From an uncultured Bacteroidales bacterium (GTDB lineage Bacteria; Bacteroidota; Bacteroidia; Bacteroidales; Bacteroidaceae), in assembly GCA_949297215.1 (NCBI GenBank), contig CASFRV010000004.1:1-64000 (forward strand): DNA of 64,000 nt, given 5' to 3'. The translations under genes were made by a program, and so were the position numbers. Shown here piece after piece: positions 60,401 through 64,000 of this stretch (the stretch's first letter is position 1; the number at the start of each line of letters is the position of its first letter). The notes below the pieces were generated by a model. The model had not been told where the DNA came from. It ran no database searches and saw only the letters and a list, made by a program, of their open reading frames with translations.

Positions 60401-60930
60401 ACGGCACGAAGCTCTACCTGCAACCCACGACCGACGAAATCCTCGAACCGGGCCGCCCGTTCGTCTACATCCCCAACGAGGGTGTTGAGCTCGACGGCTC
60501 CGACTACTTCTACGTAGTTGAAACGGGCGAGGACGGCACGACCATCCCGCAGCTCACGCTGACGGGCCTGAGCCACAACGGCCTGCAAGGCACCATCACG
60601 GGCGACACGATTGCCAACGGCCTGGGTGTCGTATCGAACGGCAAGCTGTATGTCACGACGGGCAACTACCGCAACAACGTAGGCGCCAACAGCGGCTGGG
60701 TAACGCCCGAGTATCCGAAAGACTTCGAGCCGGCAGAAGACCTGCCCTACTTCGAAATCAACGGTGAAATCAACGCCATCGACAACGTGACCCTCGTGAA
60801 GAACGAACGCGTCAACGTCTACACCGTAACGGGCGTAGCCGTACGCAAGGGCGTTCTGCGCAGCAATGCCACCGACGGCCTGCCTAAGGGCGTCTACATC
60901 GTGGACGGACAAAAGGTACTGAAGAAATAA
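57475..60930 (+). CDS. Large secreted protein with discoidin and FIVAR-like domains, paralogue 2
   Basis: 1151 residues from the ATG at 57475, preferred to the ATG at 57469 because MKKVHLFLSALALSL starts the signal peptide directly. Same domain order as the gene at 53652, with closely matching blocks: VGDDPGHISADVFQSLVDAYSEA, SGYDFPETPDIDDAAYIWQLEEADGGFTIKNF, STYFHSIWSAGW, LKMTKRWKNANQADNAPTVVEIQ, AKAEAELAEEKATDATIAELSEAYDAF. The end is VNVYTVTGVAVRKGVL ... GVYIVDGQKVLKK. Each paralogue has its own promoter and terminator, so they can be regulated separately. No catalytic motif was found. Ligand is unknown; the discoidin module suggests glycan or glycoprotein binding. Confidence 0.85.
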   Translation: MKKVHLFLSALALSLIPGGSDLSAQDYQWREDKPVSTITPGQQVVLRSGQGTQSFLQGGSVSTDGNNNNAVYTFEAAEPLEDGTLTYYLKQVSTDKYIANGPNNTSSTPTYTDDLNDAFRFTAKAAVYYTTSQEADQNDLSCATITPLIEGQTGFIFTNVSFYEGESVQWICHNGGTGALLYMYIDTNLWYLYETEKASGYTLLRNTITSLFPAGVTEDNWPVGDDPGHISADVFQSLVDAYSEANQMTSSTPAEECNAMVERLKQVYEEAMAAMKPVVAGYYYMTNHRDATMGVHAGTNANGVEGVRWTSGYDFPETPDIDDAAYIWQLEEADGGFTIKNFSNGRYVADRNDISVMLEFTDEPVVHTIVPQTANNKGARFNIQAADHPNINTWNADPQGNIVYWAGNNGQADGNCFTLYSIDAAALEGMTETVQQNNRNTQLTKLVENAKASLKNARGYATEAEKNSDYTVPGLADAVEFLSTNAQEPTEGAMANIVDADLSTYFHSIWSAGWAEGHDESEGNAPHYLQVTLPQPVSGVALKMTKRWKNANQADNAPTVVEIQASTDGGTSFATVPGYEEATINYQYPATVAEETRQNVTGILYVEGLPEGTNALRMVVLHTVSDGANKISGAVFFSLSEFRVYEAAYDPELSILEKVPAEIREALNNAIAKAEAELAEEKATDATIAELSEAYDAFLENLPDPQRAKDALEAARSLLETAVEGEGLGYFTAGSKATFEAAINAQAGLIKEAMTLDEVESVTAAIDAATEEFLNALITPEVNTFYVIRSATSSTGNNYMLYAQSNSDAQNPVRAGGYNSETQESTVNPSQNLNYLWYVESKEGRNITLRNAGTGLYMGHQDGLSQPVYFTTEPTQLPIQYARTEGCFNIVVGADASGANMYCNLQGGTGPNMVGWTSANGNDNSALKFEATSFDFYGMNEHAIDGNDAQIMCLPYSIYGYNDNAAFYDIAGSSTDGTKLYLQPTTDEILEPGRPFVYIPNEGVELDGSDYFYVVETGEDGTTIPQLTLTGLSHNGLQGTITGDTIANGLGVVSNGKLYVTTGNYRNNVGANSGWVTPEYPKDFEPAEDLPYFEINGEINAIDNVTLVKNERVNVYTVTGVAVRKGVLRSNATDGLPKGVYIVDGQKVLKK

Positions 60931-60973
60931 GGTAAAGAGAAAATCTGAACCGACCTTTTCATAATCTACCCTG

Positions 60974-61012
60974 AAGGGGGCCGGCGCACACCAAGCGCCG
61001 ACCCCCTTCTTC
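60974..61012 (+). terminator. Terminator after paralogue 2
   Basis: Arms AAGGGGGCCGGCGC and GCGCCGACCCCCTT around ACACCAA, followed by CTTCG. There is one mispaired position on each side. Confidence 0.75.
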
Positions 61013-61099
61013 GTATGGCCGTGGGGCAGCGCGGGTGAGTGGCGGACTTCCCGTGCGGGTGGGGGCGTGACGCTTACCACGCGGCTCACGGTGTGCGGG

Positions 61100-61705
61100 C
61101 TGCGTGGCTGCCGACCCCATAGGGGTCGCACTATTGATAACCGCGGGTAAGCGAAGCGCACCCGCGGACAGGAACTTCCACACAACTCCGACCCCAGGGG
61201 GGGTCGCACTTCACTTCCGCACCGTGCGGGCTCAGATTGGCATTGCTTGGGGCCTTGGCGGATGGTTTGTACAGCGCCCGCCGCGGGTGCGCCTACGGCT
61301 TACCCGCGGCGACTGACGTTGGACCCCTATGGGGTCCTCATATCTATATGGCTCCTTTCCGCGGGTTCGCCTATGGCTCACCCGCGGTTATCAATGGTTC
61401 GACCCCTATGGGGTCGTCTGCCTCGCGGTGTGGCTTCGCGCTGTGGCGGACATTCTGCCGCACGGGGGATGCTGTGCAGCGAGGCGTGGCGGCCTCGAAG
61501 AGGCCGAGCTATGAGTAGCCTCGGGTGGAGCGAAGCGGAACCCGAGGTGAGCGGTCAGAGGAGATGGCGGCCTCGAAGAGGTCGCTATGCCCGCGGCGGC
61601 GTATGGCATAAACGCCTCTTCGAGGCTCTTCGCAGAGGAGGAGCCCGTTCCGCGGGTTCCGCTTCGCTCCACCCGCGGTTACTGATAGCTCGGCCCCCTT
61701 GGGGC
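61100..61705. repeat. Palindrome cluster A, copy 4 (rearranged)
   Basis: Modules as in copies 1 and 2, but partly inverted. GACCCC/GGGGTC palindromes lie near 61115, 61190, 61322 and 61399. CCGCGGGT/ACCCGCGG hairpins lie at about 61138-61167, 61279-61309 and 61358-61387. The GGAGCGAAGCGGA-loop hairpin has CCTCGGGT/ACCCGAGG arms at 61519-61547 and CCGCGGGT/ACCCGCGG arms at 61650-61678. GCCTCTTCGAGGC-type palindromes lie near 61492, 61571 and 61614. No gene occurs between 60931 and 62308; that gap holds this cluster, a GAGACGCG hairpin and element B copy 4. Confidence 0.85.
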
Positions 61706-61754
61706 CGCTCGTGCTGCGCCCCCACAATCCCATCTGTGGGCCATCCGGGCGGTG

Positions 61755-61778
61755 AGAGACGCGATGAATCGCGTCTCT
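61755..61778. repeat. GAGACGCG hairpin, copy 6
   Basis: Perfect 11-bp arms AGAGACGCGAT and ATCGCGTCTCT around GA, between cluster A copy 4 and element B copy 4. Confidence 0.85.
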
Positions 61779-61832
61779 ACGTGGCGGACTTCCCCTGCGG
61801 GTGGGTGGCTATGACGGGCCGCCGCGCGCGGC

Positions 61833-62174
61833 TGTGCGCTATTTGGCAAACCGTTAATGCGGACACCCAGCTCCGCCCGCATTCCAGCGTTGGAAAGGCG
61901 GCGCGATGGGGTGCGCGGGGCGATCCATCCCATGGATGCGCCGACCCATCCCTTGGATCGGCCGATCCATCCCTTGGATTTTCGCTTCCATGGGCACTTT
62001 CGGGGTGAAAATTGGGGCCGATTTGTGCCATATAGTGGCGAAAATGGCGTTTTTCGGCGTCCTTGCGGCGGGACTTCGCAGGGATATGGCTGAAACACAA
62101 GGGTTTCCATTTTTCGCTTATTTGCGAGCGTCGGCGCGGGCGCTCGCAAATAAGCGATTCTCCGTGTTAAAAAA
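61833..62174 (+). repeat. Element B, copy 4 (342 bp)
   Basis: Left end TGTGCGCTATTTGGC and right end CTCCGTGTTAAAAAA, same orientation as copy 1. It holds four ATCCATCCC(A/T)TGGAT units. Near the right end is a perfect 16-bp stem, CGCTTATTTGCGAGCG (62115-62130) with CGCTCGCAAATAAGCG (62141-62156); the matching place in other copies has shorter or decayed arms. The right end is 69 bases before the gyrB -7 element. Confidence 0.9.
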
Positions 62175-62218
62175 CGAGGGGCGGACGGCGTTTTGTGGGG
62201 CTCGAAATGGGCGGGAGG

Positions 62219-62250
62219 TTTCGCCGTGTCGCAAAATTTCGCTACCTTTG
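62219..62250 (+). promoter_or_regulatory. Promoter of gyrB
   Basis: TTTC at 62219-62222, a 20-base spacer, then TACCTTTG at 62243-62250, 58 bases before the ATG. It lies just outside element B copy 4. Confidence 0.6.
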
Positions 62251-62254
62251 CTAA

Positions 62255-64000
<1,746 letters not shown>

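Overview
The window is GC-rich (roughly 60 percent or more by eye) bacterial chromosome from the Bacteroidota, most likely order Bacteroidales and of Prevotellaceae type. Evidence: promoters follow the Bacteroidota pattern TTTG/TTG, 19-21 bases, TAnnTTTG rather than the E. coli one. Other markers are a cytochrome bd operon led by a DUF4492 gene, a short MKKTY...APA peptide gene, and secreted proteins ending in a tail of the form YDLSGRRV...GVYIxxGxKVLVK. No phage, IS transposase or CRISPR array was seen. I do not name a species.

Layout. 1-932: palindrome-rich repeat island, then a promoter. 933-3625: a large secreted protein and a small peptide gene. 3.7-4.0 kb: two tandem tRNA-Asn genes (minus). 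4.0-11.5 kb (plus): PfkB kinase, S41 protease, GH2 glycosidase, SLC13/RCK transporter. 11.46-12.8 kb: second repeat island. 12.9-16.5 kb: WYL regulator (minus), RlpA, MetY. 16.77-26.5 kb: division and cell-wall cluster mraZ-rsmH-ftsL-ftsI-murE-mraY-murD-ftsW with tandem MraZ-type boxes at its promoter; it ends after ftsW at a hairpin instead of continuing into murG-murC-ftsQAZ. 26.6-34.3 kb: cyclophilin, M20 deacylase, tRNA-Gln, SprT-like protease, LOG protein, RidA, DPP-IV-type peptidase, and an RlmL-type methyltransferase with a repeated Arg/Gly tail. 34.5-34.9 kb: repeat island. 34.9-43.3 kb (minus): phosphoesterase, cyd operon, then a tight four-gene unit (flippase, M16 protease, NUDIX, tpx). 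43.5-46.0 kb: DUF1016 nuclease (minus) and an SpmA/SpmB-type membrane protein. 46.0-46.75 kb: repeat island. 46.9-53.3 kb (plus): GNAT-like protein, parE, coaD, DEAD-box helicase, outer-membrane barrel. 53.3-53.5 kb: an orphan promoter-to-hairpin unit, candidate small RNA. 53.65-60.9 kb: two tandem paralogous secreted proteins of about 1150 residues. 60.97-62.2 kb: repeat island. 62.3 kb to the edge: gyrB, truncated by the window.

The most unusual content is the intergenic repeat system. A noncoding element of almost constant length (341, 343, 342 and 342 bp; called element B here) occurs four times with conserved ends. Next to it, or standing alone, are clusters of perfect palindromes (cluster A) and six copies of a GAGACGCGAT/ATCGCGTCTC hairpin. 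In cluster A, paired copies of one hairpin carry compensatory base changes on both arms, which argues that the folded or inverted form is what is kept. I recognise none of these as a named element.

The genes are mostly housekeeping: envelope and peptidoglycan synthesis, DNA topology (both type II topoisomerase B subunits), microaerobic respiration, peroxide defence, and secreted glycan- or protein-binding factors typical of a host-associated or gut Bacteroidales.
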